This document shows, in pieces, positions 63,561-64,000 of a DNA stretch of 64,000 bases (positions are counted from its first letter, which is position 1; each line of letters begins with the position of its first letter). The stretch lies in the NCBI RefSeq assembly GCF_001465345.1, contig NZ_CP013655.1:124001-188000 (forward strand). The letters run 5' to 3'. The position numbers and the translations under genes are program-made. The DNA comes from Enterococcus rotai (GTDB lineage: Bacteria > Bacillota > Bacilli > Lactobacillales > Enterococcaceae). Under the pieces are notes generated by a model. That model did not search any database and was not told the DNA's origin. It saw only the letters and a program-made list of their open reading frames with translations.

Positions 63561-63618
63561 ACACTATATGTAGTTATACAAAGGCATTAAAAATTAAATT
63601 TCACACTATATATAGTTG
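63561..63618 (+). promoter_or_regulatory. two NrdR boxes upstream of nrdD
   Basis: ACACTATATGTAGTTA (63561-63576) and ACACTATATATAGTTG (63603-63618) match the recalled NrdR consensus ACACWATATATWGTGT closely. Their start-to-start distance is 42 bases, four helical turns, placing both on one DNA face. The remainder of the gap 63370-63560 holds divergent promoters and nothing else visible. Confidence 0.85.
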
Positions 63619-63679
63619 AAAGATTCTATGAATTGTTTTATTATAAGGAAGAAATAAATCTATGAGGAGATGTGCAGTA

Positions 63680-64000
63680 ATGATGGATATTAAGCAAGCT
63701 AATAATGAAGTGAGTTCTACTGGTTCAGCCTTACATACGATTAAAATCGTTAAAAGAGATGGTCGGCTAGTAGATTTTGATGATCGAAAAATTTATGACG
63801 CTTTGATCAAAGCTGAACAAAAAATTCGTGGTTCTTTAGACCCGCTTGCCCATGAACGTATTCAAGAAATCGTTGAAAGAATCGATCAAGAAATTTCAGA
63901 TCGTTTTGCAGAAGATGTCAAAATTTATGAAATCCAAAATATCGTTGAACATATTTTACTGGCAAAAAATGAATATGAATTGGCAGAAGAATATATCAAC
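63680..64000 (+). CDS. nrdD: anaerobic ribonucleoside-triphosphate reductase (partial, N-terminal)
   Basis: First 107 residues of the class III reductase that makes deoxynucleotides without oxygen. The ATP-cone IKIVKRDGRLVDFDDRKIYDALIKAE is complete enough to recognise, and HILLAKNEYELAEEYIN continues past the window edge. GAGGAG precedes the double ATG. Two NrdR boxes upstream support control by deoxynucleotide supply. Confidence 0.9.
   Translation, partial: MMDIKQANNEVSSTGSALHTIKIVKRDGRLVDFDDRKIYDALIKAEQKIRGSLDPLAHERIQEIVERIDQEISDRFAEDVKIYEIQNIVEHILLAKNEYELAEEYIN

Overview
The window looks like a chromosomal segment of a low-GC Firmicute, almost certainly an Enterococcus related to E. faecalis. 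The support is the protein content, the strong AGGAGG-type ribosome binding sites with frequent GTG/TTG starts, the dltXABCD operon next to a BceAB-type transporter and nrdD, the rpmG-secE-nusG and rplK-rplA / rplJ-rplL clusters, the enterococcal-type AhpF, and a C30 carotenoid crtN-crtM pair as in yellow-pigmented enterococci. The species cannot be fixed from sequence alone. Most genes are on the minus strand.

Layout. 1-6.4 kb: a truncated CNNM/CBS membrane protein, an AI-2E family permease, a small conserved protein, a secreted NlpC/P60 endopeptidase with GW-like repeats, a GNAT acetyltransferase and a DUF402 nucleotide phosphatase. 6.58-7.05 kb: a short CRISPR array with a type I-C-like repeat and leader but no cas genes. 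7.05-12.5 kb: recX-mutY, rlmD and a secreted leucine-rich-repeat protein. 12.7-18.5 kb: a beta-glucoside PTS operon (IIB-IIC-IIA-GH1) with a divergent PRD/PTS regulator. 18.6-23.6 kb: a GlsB-type protein, rplJ-rplL with an L10 leader, rplK-rplA and the serine dehydratase genes. 23.7-30.1 kb: an ECF41 sigma factor with its carboxymuconolactone-decarboxylase-like partner, then a LacI-controlled nucleoside hydrolase/transporter/ribokinase operon. 30.2-41.7 kb: a lipoprotein hydrolase, rpmG-secE-nusG (secE and rpmG are very short), a CBS/ACT protein, murB, an oxidoreductase, a ClC channel, ExoIII, a DnaQ-like exonuclease, an AT-rich acyltransferase and ahpC-ahpF. 41.9-51 kb: a second DUF915 hydrolase, an HhH-GPD glycosylase, an O-methyltransferase, crtN-crtM, lipoate ligase, an MBL hydrolase, a DUF975 protein and an M42 peptidase. 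51.3-64 kb: a large Cna-type surface adhesin, dltXABCD, a BceAB-type exporter and the start of nrdD behind two NrdR boxes.

How the parts work together. Cell-envelope defence is a theme: dltXABCD D-alanylates teichoic acids, the adjacent BceAB-type pair handles cell-wall-active peptides, and carotenoid plus AhpCF protect against oxidants. Sugar supply comes from the beta-glucoside PTS and from the nucleoside operon, where hydrolase releases ribose and ribokinase captures it.

The observations most worth following are: (1) the orphan type I-C-like CRISPR array with two spacers sharing two motifs; (2) a family of about 165-bp intergenic repeats that fold into long hairpins with compensatory base changes between copies and always abut the ribosome binding site of a minus-strand gene; (3) a textbook ECF41 sigma factor with a matching promoter before its neighbour; (4) a GH1 enzyme whose acid/base Glu is Gln, as in plant myrosinases; (5) a DcuC-family transporter embedded in a nucleoside operon; and (6) a domain-swapped AhpF. 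No undescribed multi-gene system could be demonstrated; the repeat family is the strongest candidate for undescribed biology.
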